Shown: positions 1 through 9,419 of the stretch, in pieces | Layout: every line of letters starts with the position of its first letter | How positions within the stretch are numbered: position 1 is the stretch's first letter | Origin: Chelatococcus composti | GTDB taxonomy: Bacteria > Pseudomonadota > Alphaproteobacteria > Rhizobiales > Beijerinckiaceae | Length of the DNA: 64,000 bases | Assembly (NCBI RefSeq): GCF_014201415.1 | Contig: NZ_JACHEH010000002.1 | Span: 62,001-126,000 of the forward strand | Reading direction: 5' to 3' | The notes under the pieces: model-generated | Databases searched by the model: none | What the model was told of the DNA's origin: nothing | Seen by the model: only the letters and a program-made list of their open reading frames with translations | Translations under genes and position numbers: made by a program

Positions 1-1
1 G

Positions 2-409
2 CGCGTGGCGGTGCTCGATGCCGGCCGCATCGTCGAGCAGGGCGACGTCTTCGACCTGTTCACGCGGCCGCAGCACGAGACGACGCGCAGCTTCCTCGCT
101 GCCGAGTCGGGCCGCGAGCTGCCGGCCTTCGTGGCCAGCCAGATCCGGCCCGAGCCGGTCCCCGGCGGCCAGGTGGTGGTGCGCATCGTCTTCCGCGGCC
201 CCTTCGCCACGCATCCGGTGCTGTCCCAGCTGGCACGCGAGCTCGGCATCGACGTCAACATCCTGGGCGGCGCTGTCGACTCCATCGCCGGCCGCCCGTT
301 CGGCACCCTCATCGTCGGGCTGCCGAACAACGGCTCGTCGCTCGACAAGGCACTTGCCTTCCTCAAGGCACGCGATCTCGATACGGAGGTGCTCGGCCAT
401 GTCGCCTGA
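2..409 (+). CDS. metN: Methionine ABC importer ATPase MetN, C-terminal fragment
   Basis: Only the C-terminal 135 residues are in the window; the gene enters from the left edge. The visible start of the fragment (VAVLDAGRIVEQGDVFDLF) is the end of an ABC ATPase domain just after the H-loop. The remainder fits the NIL (ACT-like) regulatory domain that senses methionine in MetN proteins. The stop overlaps the start of metI, and metQ follows, giving the standard metNIQ order. Identity comes from this context as well as the sequence. The Walker motifs are outside the window. Confidence 0.9.
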   Translation, partial: RVAVLDAGRIVEQGDVFDLFTRPQHETTRSFLAAESGRELPAFVASQIRPEPVPGGQVVVRIVFRGPFATHPVLSQLARELGIDVNILGGAVDSIAGRPFGTLIVGLPNNGSSLDKALAFLKARDLDTEVLGHVA

Positions 410-1064
410 AATCGCCCGCCTCATCCTGCAGGCGACCGTCGATACGCTCTACATGGTGCTGGTGGCGACGGCGCTCGGCACGCTCCTCGGCCTGCCGCTC
501 GGCGTCTTCCTCGCCACAAGCCGGCGCGGCGAGCTGTTCTCGGCGCCGTGGCTCAACGCGGTGCTCGGCTTCATCGTCAACGCCACGCGCTCGACGCCCT
601 TCATCATCCTCGTCGTCGCCATCATTCCCTTCACCCGCCTCGTCGCGGGCACGTCGATCGGCACCACGGCGGCCATTGTGCCGCTGACAGTGGCGGCGAC
701 GCCCTTCATCGCCCGCCTCATCGAGGCGGCGGTGCGCGAGGTCGACCAGGGCCTCATCGAGGCCGCCCGCGCCATGGGCGCCTCACCGCTGCAGATCGTC
801 GCAAAGGTGCTCGTGCCCGAGGCGTTGCCGGGAATCGTGCTGGGGCTCACGCTCGCCGTCGTCAGCCTCATCGGCTACTCGGCCATCGTCGGCGTCGTCG
901 GTGGCGGCGGTCTCGGCGACCTCGGCATCCGCTACGGCTACCAGCGCTTCATGCCTGAGGTGATGGGTGCCGTCGTCGTTGTCCTCATCGTTCTCGTGCA
1001 GGGCGTGCAGAGCCTGGGCGACCGCCTTGCGCTCAGGCTCAACAAGCGCCTGCGCCACGCCTGA
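399..1064 (+). CDS. metI: Methionine ABC transporter permease MetI
   Basis: A 221-residue inner-membrane permease of the D-methionine importer. It has several hydrophobic segments and the cytoplasmic EAA loop that contacts the ATPase (EAARAMGASPLQIVAKVLVP). The ATG at 399 overlaps the last codons of metN, typical of translational coupling, and gives the usual family length of about 217-225 residues. The longer reading frame that begins upstream is antisense-like read-through of metN and is not used. It partners MetN and MetQ. Confidence 0.95.
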   Translation: MSPEIARLILQATVDTLYMVLVATALGTLLGLPLGVFLATSRRGELFSAPWLNAVLGFIVNATRSTPFIILVVAIIPFTRLVAGTSIGTTAAIVPLTVAATPFIARLIEAAVREVDQGLIEAARAMGASPLQIVAKVLVPEALPGIVLGLTLAVVSLIGYSAIVGVVGGGGLGDLGIRYGYQRFMPEVMGAVVVVLIVLVQGVQSLGDRLALRLNKRLRHA

Positions 1065-1102
1065 CGCCTCTTCCACAGTTCAAGTCCACTGGGGGTTATC
1101 TG

Positions 1103-1885
1103 ATGTCCATTCGTATCCTCGCCGCCGCCCTTGCCACCGCCATCGGCCTCGGGGCCGCCGCCGCCCAGGCGGAGACGATCAAGGTGGGCGTGACGCCCGG
1201 CCCGCACGCCCAGATCCTCGAGGCTGTGAAGCCCGTCGCCGCCAAGAAAGGGCTCGACATCGAGATCATCGAGTTCTCGGACTATGTGGTGCCCAATGCG
1301 GCGCTCGATGCCGGCGAGCTGCACGCCAACTCGTTCCAGAACCAGCCCTATCTCGACAACCAGGTGGCCGACCGCGGCTTCAAGATCGAGAGCGTCGGTC
1401 TCACCGTGAACTTCCCGCTCGGCATCTACTCGAAGAAGTACAAGTCCTGGAGCGAGGTGCCGGACGGCGCCACCATCGCCATCCAGAACGACCCGACGAA
1501 CGGTGGTCGCTCGCTGCTGCTCCTGCAGGACAAGGGCGTCATCAAGCTCAAGGAGGGCGTCGGCTTCAAACCCACCGTCGCCGATATCATCGAGAACCCG
1601 AAGAAGCTGAAGTTCCTCGAGGTCGATGCAGCCCAGACGCCGCGCTCGCTCGACGACGTGGCCGCTGCGGCGATCAACACCAACTATGCCGTCTCCGCCG
1701 GCCTCAAGCCGCAGGACGCCATCCTGCGCGAGGACGCCAAGGGCCCCTACGTGAACCTGATCGCCGTGCGCAGCGCCGACAAGGACAAGCCCTGGGTGAA
1801 GACGCTGCTCGAAGCCTACCACTCGCCGGAGGTGAAGGCCTTCGTCGAGGAGACCTTCCAGGGCGCCGTCCTGCCGAGCTGGTAA
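1103..1885 (+). CDS. metQ: Methionine-binding periplasmic protein MetQ
   Basis: A 260-residue substrate-binding protein of the NlpA/MetQ family. Residues 1-23 form a Sec signal peptide ending AQA-ET. No lipobox cysteine is visible, so this is a soluble periplasmic protein rather than a lipoprotein. The mature start (ETIKVGVTPGPHAQILE) and the ELHANSFQNQPYLD segment are typical of the family. It is the last gene of metNIQ, 38 bp after metI, and is followed by a strong terminator. Confidence 0.95.
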   Translation: MSIRILAAALATAIGLGAAAAQAETIKVGVTPGPHAQILEAVKPVAAKKGLDIEIIEFSDYVVPNAALDAGELHANSFQNQPYLDNQVADRGFKIESVGLTVNFPLGIYSKKYKSWSEVPDGATIAIQNDPTNGGRSLLLLQDKGVIKLKEGVGFKPTVADIIENPKKLKFLEVDAAQTPRSLDDVAAAAINTNYAVSAGLKPQDAILREDAKGPYVNLIAVRSADKDKPWVKTLLEAYHSPEVKAFVEETFQGAVLPSW

Positions 1886-1910
1886 GCATTGCCTTTTCCT
1901 CCCGAGACTT

Positions 1911-1938
1911 GCCCCGGCCGTCGGCCGGGGCTTTTTTT
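1911..1938 (+). terminator. Rho-independent terminator of metNIQ
   Basis: The arms GCCCCGGCCG and CGGCCGGGGC form a perfect 10-bp stem with a very short loop, followed by seven T residues. It lies 25 bp after the metQ stop and closes the operon before the cyclase gene. Confidence 0.9.
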
Positions 1939-2019
1939 GCTCTCCCGGGCAGGCGCCGCGTTGCACTGCACGCCGGTGACTCTATCCTGCCGCGAGACGA
2001 AACGGGGGGAGGTGACAAG

Positions 2020-3597
2020 TTGCCGATCGCGCGGGTCCTGGCCTGGTCGCTGGCCTATTTCGTGCTGGCGCATTACGCCCAGATTATGGCGGGCGGTCCG
2101 GACGGGATCGTGCCGATCTGGCCGGCTATCGGCATCGCGCTCTTCCTCATACTGCGCCACGGGCCGGTCGGCCTCGTGCCGGTGGCCATCGGCGGCGCGG
2201 CAACGGTCGCCAATGCCTATGCCGAGCCGCTGCGTCTCCTCACCGAGCTGCTTCTCGTCGGCGCAACCCTCGTCGGCGCCCTCGCGGCCCGCCACGCCTG
2301 CCGGCTCGCGGGCGGCTGCACGGAGATCTTCAGCCGCACGCGCGATATGGTGGTGTTCCTCACCGCCGGCTGCCTCGTCATCTCGGCCGTCGCGGCCCTC
2401 ATCGGCGTCCTCGTGCTCTACGTCACCGGCGTCTTTCCCGGTACGGAGCACCTTGCCGACCTGCCGCCGCGCTTCATGACCTGGTTCATCTCGGACCTTG
2501 CCGGCACCGTGCTCGTCACCCCCCTGCTGATGGCCTGGAGCAACGGGCAGGGGATCGGCCGCCCGTCTCTCGTCAGCCTCGCCTGCTGGCTCGCACTCAT
2601 CGCCGCCGCTGCCGTCACCTGGGTCGCCGACCTCGCAGCCGACGTGGAGAACGCGGCGATGCTGCTTCTGTTCGGTCCGACGCTCGCCGCGGCAGCCCTG
2701 TCGACGCAGCCGCGCGCCTTCACGGCCATGGTCCTGTCCGGCGCCTTCCTCGCCGTGGCCGTGGTGGCGGACAACATCTATGCGGCGCAGCAGGGCCTGC
2801 GCCGCGAGACCGTGGCGCTGCTCCTCGTCCAGCTCTATCTCGTCTCCATCGTGGAGACACACCTCGTGCTCTATGCGGCGATCGCGGAAAATCGCCGCTC
2901 CATTGCCGAGCGGGTCAACCTCGCCAAGCACTTCTCGCCCAACATGGTCGATCTCATCGCCCGCCTCGGCCGCCCGTTCGAGAAACCGAACCGGCAGCGG
3001 GCGACCGTCCTGTTCTGCGACCTGCGCGACTTCACCCGTCTGTCGGAGGCGGAAGGGCCGGAGGCGACCATCGCCCTCCTCAGGGACTTTCACGCCACCA
3101 TGACGGACATCGTCTTCCGCCACGACGGCACGCTCGACCGCTATCTCGGCGACGGCCTCATGGCGGTGTTCGGCATGCCCGAGCCCTCGCCCGACGATGC
3201 GCTGCGGGCCGTCGCCTGCGCGCGGGAGATGCAGGAGGCGCTCGCCGGCATCAACGAGCGGCGGCGCGCGCGCGGCGAGACACCGCTCGACATGGGCATC
3301 GGCCTACACACGGGCGAGGTGATGCTGGGCGACATTGGCTCGGAGACAACGCGGTCAGTCACCGTCATCGGTGACACGGTGAACGTGGCGAGCCGGTTGC
3401 AGGGCCTGAGCAAGGAGATCGACGCCGCCATCGTGCTGAGCACGGAGACACGGACGGCCGCACTGAGCGCCTGCAACGGGGATGCGGGCCCGCTGTCGGA
3501 CTTCGTCCACCTCGGCGCAATCACGCTGCGCGGGCACAGCCGGCCGACCGACACCTGGTCACTGCCGCGCGTGCGCCCGGCAGTGCCCGCCGCCTGA
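2020..3597 (+). CDS. MASE1-domain class III adenylate/guanylate cyclase
   Basis: A 525-residue integral membrane signalling enzyme. Residues ~1-290 hold about eight hydrophobic segments resembling a MASE1 sensor domain. Residues ~325-500 are a class III nucleotidyl cyclase domain, with the metal-binding FCDLRDFTRLSE segment and the YLGDGLMAVFG loop. It probably makes cAMP; the substrate was not proven from sequence. The start is taken as TTG at 2020 because GGGGGGAGG lies 7 bases upstream and no ATG in frame fits. The reading frame stays open far upstream into metQ, but that part is a shadow. The signal sensed is unknown. Confidence 0.85.
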   Translation: MPIARVLAWSLAYFVLAHYAQIMAGGPDGIVPIWPAIGIALFLILRHGPVGLVPVAIGGAATVANAYAEPLRLLTELLLVGATLVGALAARHACRLAGGCTEIFSRTRDMVVFLTAGCLVISAVAALIGVLVLYVTGVFPGTEHLADLPPRFMTWFISDLAGTVLVTPLLMAWSNGQGIGRPSLVSLACWLALIAAAAVTWVADLAADVENAAMLLLFGPTLAAAALSTQPRAFTAMVLSGAFLAVAVVADNIYAAQQGLRRETVALLLVQLYLVSIVETHLVLYAAIAENRRSIAERVNLAKHFSPNMVDLIARLGRPFEKPNRQRATVLFCDLRDFTRLSEAEGPEATIALLRDFHATMTDIVFRHDGTLDRYLGDGLMAVFGMPEPSPDDALRAVACAREMQEALAGINERRRARGETPLDMGIGLHTGEVMLGDIGSETTRSVTVIGDTVNVASRLQGLSKEIDAAIVLSTETRTAALSACNGDAGPLSDFVHLGAITLRGHSRPTDTWSLPRVRPAVPAA

Positions 3598-3607
3598 GGC
3601 GGCGGGC
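3585..3607. terminator. GC-rich hairpin between convergent genes
   Basis: GCCCGCCGCC and GGCGGCGGGC flank the cyclase stop codon, giving a 10-bp perfect stem with a 3-base loop. No T-run follows. It sits between the convergent cyclase and efp genes and may terminate or block read-through in both directions. Confidence 0.45.
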
Positions 3608-3624
3608 CGGGACGCGTCTGCCTG

Positions 3625-4191
3625 TCAGTCCTTGGCGCGCTCCACGTAGGAGCCGTCCGCCGTCATGACGACGATGCGGGTGCCGGCGACGATGTGCGGC
3701 GGCACCATGGTGCGCACGCCGTTCGACAGGATGGCGGGCTTGTAGGACGAGGAGGCGGTCTGGCCCTTCACCGTCGGCTCCGTCTCGACGACCTCGAGCG
3801 TCACGCGCTGCGGCAGATCAATGGCGACAGCGTTGCCCTCGTAGATGGAGAGCATGCAGGCCATGCCCTCCTGCAGATAGACGGCCTGCTCGCCGATCAC
3901 ATCCGACGGCACGGAGATCTGGTCATAGGTCTCCGGATTCATGAAGATGTAGCTGTCGCCGTCCTGGTAGAGATAGGTGTGCTCACGATCCTCGACGTAG
4001 GCACGCTCCACCTGCTCGGTCGTCTTGTAGCGCTGGGTCGTCTTGGTGCCGTCGGACAGACGGCGCATGTCGATCTGCGTCGTGGGCGTACCCTTGCCGG
4101 GAAAGAAGCTCTCGGCGGAGAGGACGACGTAGAGCTGGCCGTCCACCTCGAGAATATTGCCTTTGCGCACAGAGCTGGCGATGACCTTCAC
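3625..4191 (-). CDS. efp: Elongation factor P
   Basis: A 188-residue EF-P that relieves ribosome stalling at polyproline stretches. The start [18 protein letters not shown] is canonical and comes from a GTG at 4191 preceded by AGAGG. The longer frame upstream is discarded. The acceptor loop reads [11 protein letters not shown]: the lysine in PGKG is the residue that EpmA beta-lysylates in EpmA-dependent organisms. Directly across a 173-bp divergent region lie epmA and epmB, so this EF-P is almost certainly the lysylated type rather than the rhamnosylated (arginine) type. Confidence 0.97.
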   Translation of the reverse strand: MKVIASSVRKGNILEVDGQLYVVLSAESFFPGKGTPTTQIDMRRLSDGTKTTQRYKTTEQVERAYVEDREHTYLYQDGDSYIFMNPETYDQISVPSDVIGEQAVYLQEGMACMLSIYEGNAVAIDLPQRVTLEVVETEPTVKGQTASSSYKPAILSNGVRTMVPPHIVAGTRIVVMTADGSYVERAKD

Positions 4192-4364
4192 TGATGTAAC
4201 CTCTGCTTCGTTTATCCCTGGGCAGCCCCGGCTGCAGACCCGGCCGGCCCCTGAAACGTCGGCGCGCACCATAGAGCATCGGAGGGAAAAGTGGGAACCC
4301 GCTTTTCACGTCCTCCACGCTGCTCGGCTTCTCACGCCCTGCCCGCCGCGCTAGAAGACGCGAC

Positions 4365-5432
4365 ATGTCGAACACGACCGCCTGGTGGCGCCCCCATTTC
4401 CACGCCGATCGCCGGCCGCTCCTCGCCACGCGCGGCCGCGTGAAGGAGGCGCTGCGCCGTCTCTTCACCGACGATGGCTTCGTCGAGGTCGAGAGCGCCA
4501 TCCTGCAGGTCTCGCCGGGCAACGAGACGCACCTGCACGCCTTCGCCACAGCCCTCCTGCGCGCCGACGGAACGTCGCGACCACTCTATCTGCACACCTC
4601 GCCGGAATTCGCCTGCAAGAAGCTGCTGGCCGCCGGCGAGACCCGTATTTTCGACTTTGCGCGCGTCTTCCGCAACCGCGAGCGCAGCGACCTGCACCAT
4701 CCCGAGTTCACCATGCTCGAATGGTATCGGGCGGAAACCGACTATCGTGCCATGATGGCAGACTGTGCCCGCATCCTGCCGCGCGCTGCCGAGGCGGCGG
4801 GCGCCACGCGCCTGGTCTTCCGCAACCGCGAGGCGGACCCCTTCGCCGCGCCGGAGGAGCTCACGGTCGTCGAGGCCTTTGCGCGACACGCAGGCGTCGA
4901 CATCCTGTCCACCCTCGCGCCGGACGGGGCGAACAACGACCGCGACCGGCTCGCGGCACTTGCGACCGAGCAGGGCATCCGTACCGCCGACGACGACACC
5001 TGGTCCGACATCTTCAGCCGCATCCTGTCAGAGCGCGTCGAGCCCCGGCTCGGCTGCGGCCGGCCGACGCTGCTCATCGACTATCCCGCGAGCGAGGCGG
5101 CCCTCGCCCGCCGCAAGCCGGACGATCCGCGCTTCGCCGAGCGGTTCGAGCTCTATGCCTGCGGCGTCGAGCTCGCCAACGCCTTCAGTGAGCTGACGGA
5201 CCCGCAGGAGCAGCGCCGGCGGTTCGAGGCCGACATGGACGAGAAGGAGCGCATCTACGGCGAGCGCTACCCCATCGACGAGGCGTTTCTCGCCGCCCTT
5301 GCCCTGATGCCGGAGGCAAGCGGCTGCGCCCTCGGCTTCGACCGGCTGGTGATGCTGCTCACCGGGGCCCGGCGCATCGAGGACGTGCTGTGGACGCCGA
5401 TGCCGCGCGACGAAGAGGAGAGCCGGCCATGA
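4365..5432 (+). CDS. epmA: EF-P--(R)-beta-lysine ligase EpmA
   Basis: A 355-residue class II lysyl-tRNA-synthetase-like enzyme lacking the anticodon-binding domain, the hallmark of EpmA/GenX/PoxA. It attaches (R)-beta-lysine to EF-P. The motifs seen are FVEVESAILQVSPGNETHLHAF near the N-terminus, FRNRERSDLHHPEFTMLEWYRA (motif 2 region) and GCALGFDRLVMLLTG (motif 3) at the C-terminus. It overlaps epmB by 4 bases (ATGA), so the ligase and the aminomutase that makes its substrate are coupled. It is divergent from efp. Confidence 0.96.
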   Translation: MSNTTAWWRPHFHADRRPLLATRGRVKEALRRLFTDDGFVEVESAILQVSPGNETHLHAFATALLRADGTSRPLYLHTSPEFACKKLLAAGETRIFDFARVFRNRERSDLHHPEFTMLEWYRAETDYRAMMADCARILPRAAEAAGATRLVFRNREADPFAAPEELTVVEAFARHAGVDILSTLAPDGANNDRDRLAALATEQGIRTADDDTWSDIFSRILSERVEPRLGCGRPTLLIDYPASEAALARRKPDDPRFAERFELYACGVELANAFSELTDPQEQRRRFEADMDEKERIYGERYPIDEAFLAALALMPEASGCALGFDRLVMLLTGARRIEDVLWTPMPRDEEESRP

Positions 5433-6502
5433 CCGCCCCGCTGCGGCGCAGCCTCACGCAGCCCCGGCATCTCGTCGAGGCCGGCCTCGCGCCGGCCGAA
5501 AAGCTTGAGGCGCTCGAGGCCGTCGCCGCGCGCTACGCTGTCTCCATCACCCCCACCGTGGCGGGCCTGATCGACACCGGCGACCCCGACGACCCCATTG
5601 CCCGCCAGTTCGTGCCCGATGCAGCGGAACTCGCCACGACCCCCGAGGAAAGCGCCGATCCCATCGGCGACGATGCGCACAGCCCTGTCGAGGGGATCGT
5701 CCACCGCTATCCCGACCGGGTGCTGCTCAAGCTGGTGCATGTCTGCCCGGTCTACTGCCGCTTCTGCTTCCGCCGCGAGATGGTGGGCCCCACGGGCCAC
5801 GGCACGCTGTCGGGCGAGGCACTCGCCGCCGCGCTCACCTATATCCGCGACACCGAGGCGATCTGGGAGGTCATCCTGTCAGGCGGCGACCCTCTCGTCG
5901 CCTCGCCGCGCCGCCTCCGCGAGGTGATGCAGGCCCTCGGAGAGATCGGGCACGTCAAGGTGGTGCGCTTCCACAGCCGGGTGCCGGTGGTGGAACCGGA
6001 CCGCATCGACCAGGCGCTCGTCGCCGCCCTCAAGGCGTCGGGCAAGGCGACTTACGTCGTCATCCACGCCAACCACCCACGCGAGCTCGGCGAGGAAGCC
6101 TGCCGCGCCCTGTCGCGGCTCGCCGATGCGGGCATCGTGCTGCTCAGCCAGACGGTGCTGCTCGCCGGCATCAACGACGATCCGGCGGTGCTCGGGGCGC
6201 TGATGCGCCGCTTCGTCGAGAACCGGGTCAAGCCCTACTACCTGCACCACGGCGATCTTGCACCGGGCACGGGCCACTTCCGCACGACGATCGGCCAGGG
6301 CCAGGCTCTCATGCGCGCCCTGCGCGGGCGCTGGTCGGGCCTCTGCCAGCCGACCTATGTGCTCGATATTCCCGGCGGCCACGGCAAGGTGCCCGTCGGA
6401 CCGTCCTATATCGAGACATCACCTGACGCAGAACGGTTCACCGTCCGCGACCCCGACGGATGCGCGCACAGCTACCCGCCCGAGCCGGATCAGGCCGGAT
6501 AG
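5429..6502 (+). CDS. epmB: Lysine 2,3-aminomutase for EF-P modification, EpmB
   Basis: A 357-residue radical SAM/PLP enzyme of the EpmB/KamA family that converts (S)-alpha-lysine to (R)-beta-lysine for EpmA. The CPVYCRFCFRR segment (about residues 108-118) is the CxxxCxxC iron-sulphur motif. SGGDPL and the C-terminal YVLDIPGGHGKVPV with HPRE segments are typical of lysine aminomutases. The ATG at 5429 overlaps the epmA stop. The end overlaps the convergent small gene by 13 bases. Confidence 0.95.
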   Translation: MTAPLRRSLTQPRHLVEAGLAPAEKLEALEAVAARYAVSITPTVAGLIDTGDPDDPIARQFVPDAAELATTPEESADPIGDDAHSPVEGIVHRYPDRVLLKLVHVCPVYCRFCFRREMVGPTGHGTLSGEALAAALTYIRDTEAIWEVILSGGDPLVASPRRLREVMQALGEIGHVKVVRFHSRVPVVEPDRIDQALVAALKASGKATYVVIHANHPRELGEEACRALSRLADAGIVLLSQTVLLAGINDDPAVLGALMRRFVENRVKPYYLHHGDLAPGTGHFRTTIGQGQALMRALRGRWSGLCQPTYVLDIPGGHGKVPVGPSYIETSPDAERFTVRDPDGCAHSYPPEPDQAG

Positions 6503-6822
6503 AGCGGCAGCGCGGGAAGAACCGTGCCTCCCTCGCTCAGCACGACGTAGCGGAAGCCGCCCTGCTGGGCATGGCCGAGCACCGCAGCAAGATCCGGAGC
6601 CGCCGAGCGCAGCGCCGGATCCTCGAGCGCCGTGACCGGAAAGGCGTGACCGTCCCTCACCGGAATCGCGGTCCACAGGCGCGGATCGTAGTCGGCGATG
6701 CGCTGCCGCGTCTCGGCGCGCAGATGCAGGATGGAACAGACGAGTGTTCCCCTGCGCTCCCGCTTGCGACGGCCACCCGCGCCGCCGCGCCCGCAGGCCA
6801 AGGTCATGGCCGGACTCATCAT
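6490..6822 (-). CDS. Small hypothetical protein
   Basis: A 110-residue protein that I do not recognise. GGGGAGG lies 8 bases upstream of the ATG at 6822, which is preferred to the longer frame from 6882. The N-terminal third is basic and glycine/arginine-rich (GRGGAGGRRKRERRG). The rest looks like a small globular domain with no membrane segment. It is convergent with epmB, with a 13-base overlap. No function is assigned. Confidence 0.5.
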   Translation of the reverse strand: MMSPAMTLACGRGGAGGRRKRERRGTLVCSILHLRAETRQRIADYDPRLWTAIPVRDGHAFPVTALEDPALRSAAPDLAAVLGHAQQGGFRYVVLSEGGTVLPALPLYPA

Positions 6823-6956
6823 CTTCGGCGCCTCCCCTTCTAGCACAACCGGGGCAAGCTCAGCACGGGCCATGCCATGCAACCGTGCGAGATCGCACGG
6901 GCACCGTGACAGGCGGGGTCACGGGACGCCAAAGGGCCGCCGCCATGTGCGGACGA

Positions 6957-8009
6957 TCACGCGCGCCGGCGCCGTCCCATCCAGCCGACGATCACCGGCA
7001 GGGCCAGGCCAATGCCGAGGAAGCGGGCGAGGTGGTGCGACCCCACGAAGATCGGATCGAACCCCATGATGAGCGCGAGCACGGTCATGGCCTCGAGCCC
7101 GCCCGGCGCGAAGGCGATGAGCGCCGTGCCGAACGGCACGTGCGCGAGCCCCGCCGCAGCGAAGGCGAAGGCGGACGCTACGATGATGGACAGGATGAAC
7201 GAGGCGAAGGCAGCCGGCATGCTCGCCACGAGAGCGTGCCGGTCCACGGTGCGGAAACGCAGGCCGATGTAGCAGCCGAGCAGGACAAGGCCGAAGGTGG
7301 TGATGCTCGGCGGCATCAGCCCGTCGACGAGACCCAGCGCATGCCCCGTGCCGCTGACCAGCGTGGTACCGAGCAGCAGCGGCGCGGCCATGCCCAGCCG
7401 GCGCAGGACCTCCCCGACGCCCCAGCCGAGAAGGAGCAGGGCGCCGAGCGCCCCTGCACTCATGGCCACCCCCTCGAGGACGACGGTCCCCTCCCCGCCG
7501 CCGAGGGCAAAAAGCACGCTGGGCAGGACCACGACGAGGACCGCGAGGCGGAAGGACTGCACGACGGCGATGGGCCCGACGCTGGCGTTCCTGTCGGCCG
7601 CGACAGCCATGACCGTGGACAGCGCCCCCGGCATGGAGGCGAGGAGCGCGTCGAGCCGGTTCCATCGCGACAGCCGCACCAGCCACAGGCCGGAGGTGGC
7701 GACCACGGCGACGATGCTGAGCGCCAGGAGCATGAGGCTCGTCGGATAGCGCGCAAAGGCGGCCAGCGCCTCCGGCGTCGCCGCCGCCCCCATGGAGGTG
7801 CCGGCCAGCAGCATCGCCGCATCGGTCAGGCTGGGCGACATCGGCACTGCGCGCCGCGTGGCGCACAAAAGGCCGACCGCGACCACCGAGCCGGACAGCC
7901 AGGCGGCGGGCACGTCGAGGAGATTGAAGAGGAAGCCGCCAACGGCCGCAACGAGGATCTGGGCAGCCTGCCAGAGGCCGTTTCGCACCGTCTCCCGATT
8001 GCGCAGCAT
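6957..8009 (-). CDS. AbrB-family membrane protein (putative transporter)
   Basis: A 350-residue protein with about ten hydrophobic helices in two related halves, as in the AbrB duplication family (formerly annotated ammonia monooxygenase or YdfL-like). Recognisable family segments are LDVPAAWLSGSVVAVGLL, ASMPGALSTVMAVA and FAPGGLEAMTVLALIMGFDP. The GGLEAM turn is strongly characteristic. Substrate and role are not established for most members. It lies 104 bp downstream of the aminotransferase gene on the same strand and may be co-transcribed with it. Confidence 0.85.
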   Translation of the reverse strand: MLRNRETVRNGLWQAAQILVAAVGGFLFNLLDVPAAWLSGSVVAVGLLCATRRAVPMSPSLTDAAMLLAGTSMGAAATPEALAAFARYPTSLMLLALSIVAVVATSGLWLVRLSRWNRLDALLASMPGALSTVMAVAADRNASVGPIAVVQSFRLAVLVVVLPSVLFALGGGEGTVVLEGVAMSAGALGALLLLGWGVGEVLRRLGMAAPLLLGTTLVSGTGHALGLVDGLMPPSITTFGLVLLGCYIGLRFRTVDRHALVASMPAAFASFILSIIVASAFAFAAAGLAHVPFGTALIAFAPGGLEAMTVLALIMGFDPIFVGSHHLARFLGIGLALPVIVGWMGRRRRA

Positions 8010-8113
8010 TCGCCTGTTCGCCCCTCTTCTCAGCGAGCCCCCTCAATGCACCGCCTGGAGGGCCCCGCCAAGGGCCCCCTGCGCAGGGCGGCCCTGCCGA
8101 GGGCGAAGGGCGC

Positions 8114-9286
8114 TCACCTGAGGGCGCGGGCGAGGCGGGCGACGGCCTCCTCGAGGTCCTCCGCCTTGCGGGCGAAACACAGGCGCAGGAAGCGCTCTCC
8201 GCCGGCACCGAAGGCCGAGCCGGGCGCGAGCCCGACGTTCGCCTCGTCGACGAGACGGATGGCGAGGCGGCGCGTGTCGTCCTCGCCGTCGACGCTGAAG
8301 AAGAGATAAAACGCGCCCGCCGGCTCGGCGAAGCGCACGCGGCCCGTGGCGGCGAGGCCGCGGCAGACGATGTCGCGGCCTGCCTTCGCCCGTGCGATCT
8401 GGTGGGCGACGAAGCCCTCGCCGTGGTCGAGCGCGGCGACGCAGGCCCGCTGGATGAACACGGCGACGCCCGAAGTCGCATACTGGATGAGGTTCTCGAT
8501 CACGTCGCCGAGGGCCGGCGGCGCCTCGAGCCAGCCCACGCGCCAGCCGGTCATCGCCCAGTTCTTCGAGAAGGTCTGCACGAAGACGATGCGGTCGTCG
8601 TCTTCCATCACGTCGCGGAAGGACGGGGCCCGCTCCGCCCCGTCGTAGACGAAGCGGCCGTAGATCTCGTCGGCGATGATCCACAGGCCGTGCCGGCGTG
8701 CGAGCGCCAGGATGGCGGCGAGCTCCTCACGCGTCGCCGTCCAGCCGGTTGGATTGGCGGGGGAGTTGATGCAGATGACGCGCGTCGCCGGCGTGATCGC
8801 GCCCGCAAGGCGGTCGAGATCCAGCGTCCAGCCCGCATTGCTGAGCTGCATCGGCACCGGCACTGCCTTTGCGCCAGCGATGCCGATGGCCGCCTCGAAG
8901 TTCGGCCAGGCGGGCGTCGGCAGCACGACCTCATCACCGCTGCCCACCAGCATGCGCACCGCGATCTGGAGCGCCTGCATGCCCGAACCGGTGACATAGA
9001 AGCGCTCAGCCGCATAGGGCTTGCCGTAGAGGCGCGAGATGTAGCGCGCCAGCGCCTCGCGCAGCTCCGGGATGCCGCGCTGCCAGGTGTAGAAGGTCTC
9101 GCCCGCTGCGAGCGAGCGCGTCGCGGCCTCCGCGATAAAGGCCGGAGTGGGCATGTCGCCCTCGCCGACCCACAGCGGGATCAGGCCGGGCCGCGTGCGG
9201 CCGTGGTTGACGACGTCGACGATGCCGCTCGCGGGAGCCTCGCGGGCTTCGCGGCGCAGGCTGGACAACAGGGACAGGTCGTTCAC
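8114..9286 (-). CDS. PLP-dependent class I/II aminotransferase
   Basis: A 390-residue fold-type I aminotransferase. The PLP-binding lysine is in the segment FSKNWAMTGWRVGW. Supporting motifs are INSPANPTGW, the phosphate/PLP aspartate in IIADEIYG, and a C-terminal FLRLCFA arginine segment for the substrate carboxylate. The amino-group donor and acceptor cannot be read from sequence; aspartate-type aminotransferases are the closest class. It is the first gene of a possible two-gene unit with the AbrB-family gene. Confidence 0.9.
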   Translation of the reverse strand: MNDLSLLSSLRREAREAPASGIVDVVNHGRTRPGLIPLWVGEGDMPTPAFIAEAATRSLAAGETFYTWQRGIPELREALARYISRLYGKPYAAERFYVTGSGMQALQIAVRMLVGSGDEVVLPTPAWPNFEAAIGIAGAKAVPVPMQLSNAGWTLDLDRLAGAITPATRVICINSPANPTGWTATREELAAILALARRHGLWIIADEIYGRFVYDGAERAPSFRDVMEDDDRIVFVQTFSKNWAMTGWRVGWLEAPPALGDVIENLIQYATSGVAVFIQRACVAALDHGEGFVAHQIARAKAGRDIVCRGLAATGRVRFAEPAGAFYLFFSVDGEDDTRRLAIRLVDEANVGLAPGSAFGAGGERFLRLCFARKAEDLEEAVARLARALR

Positions 9287-9386
9287 GACGGTAAGCTCGC
9301 CGGCAGTTTCGACTGCCGCGCTCCTACACCATCGCCGCGGCGCGAGCCATGAATTGTGGCGATGGACCGATCAAACTTCATGAAGG

Positions 9387-9412
9387 GTGCGCAGGCGAGG
9401 CCGCCTGCGCAC
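9387..9412 (-). terminator. Hairpin downstream of mscL
   Basis: A perfect 11-bp stem (GTGCGCAGGCG with its complement) lies 8 bases after the mscL stop. There is no long T-run. It is positioned to end mscL transcription. Confidence 0.5.
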
Positions 9413-9419
9413 GTTCTCC

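Noticed and set aside
1816-3123. A 435-codon minus-strand frame opposite the cyclase
   Set aside because: A shadow of the MASE1 cyclase gene. The composition is charged and repetitive and has no start signal.
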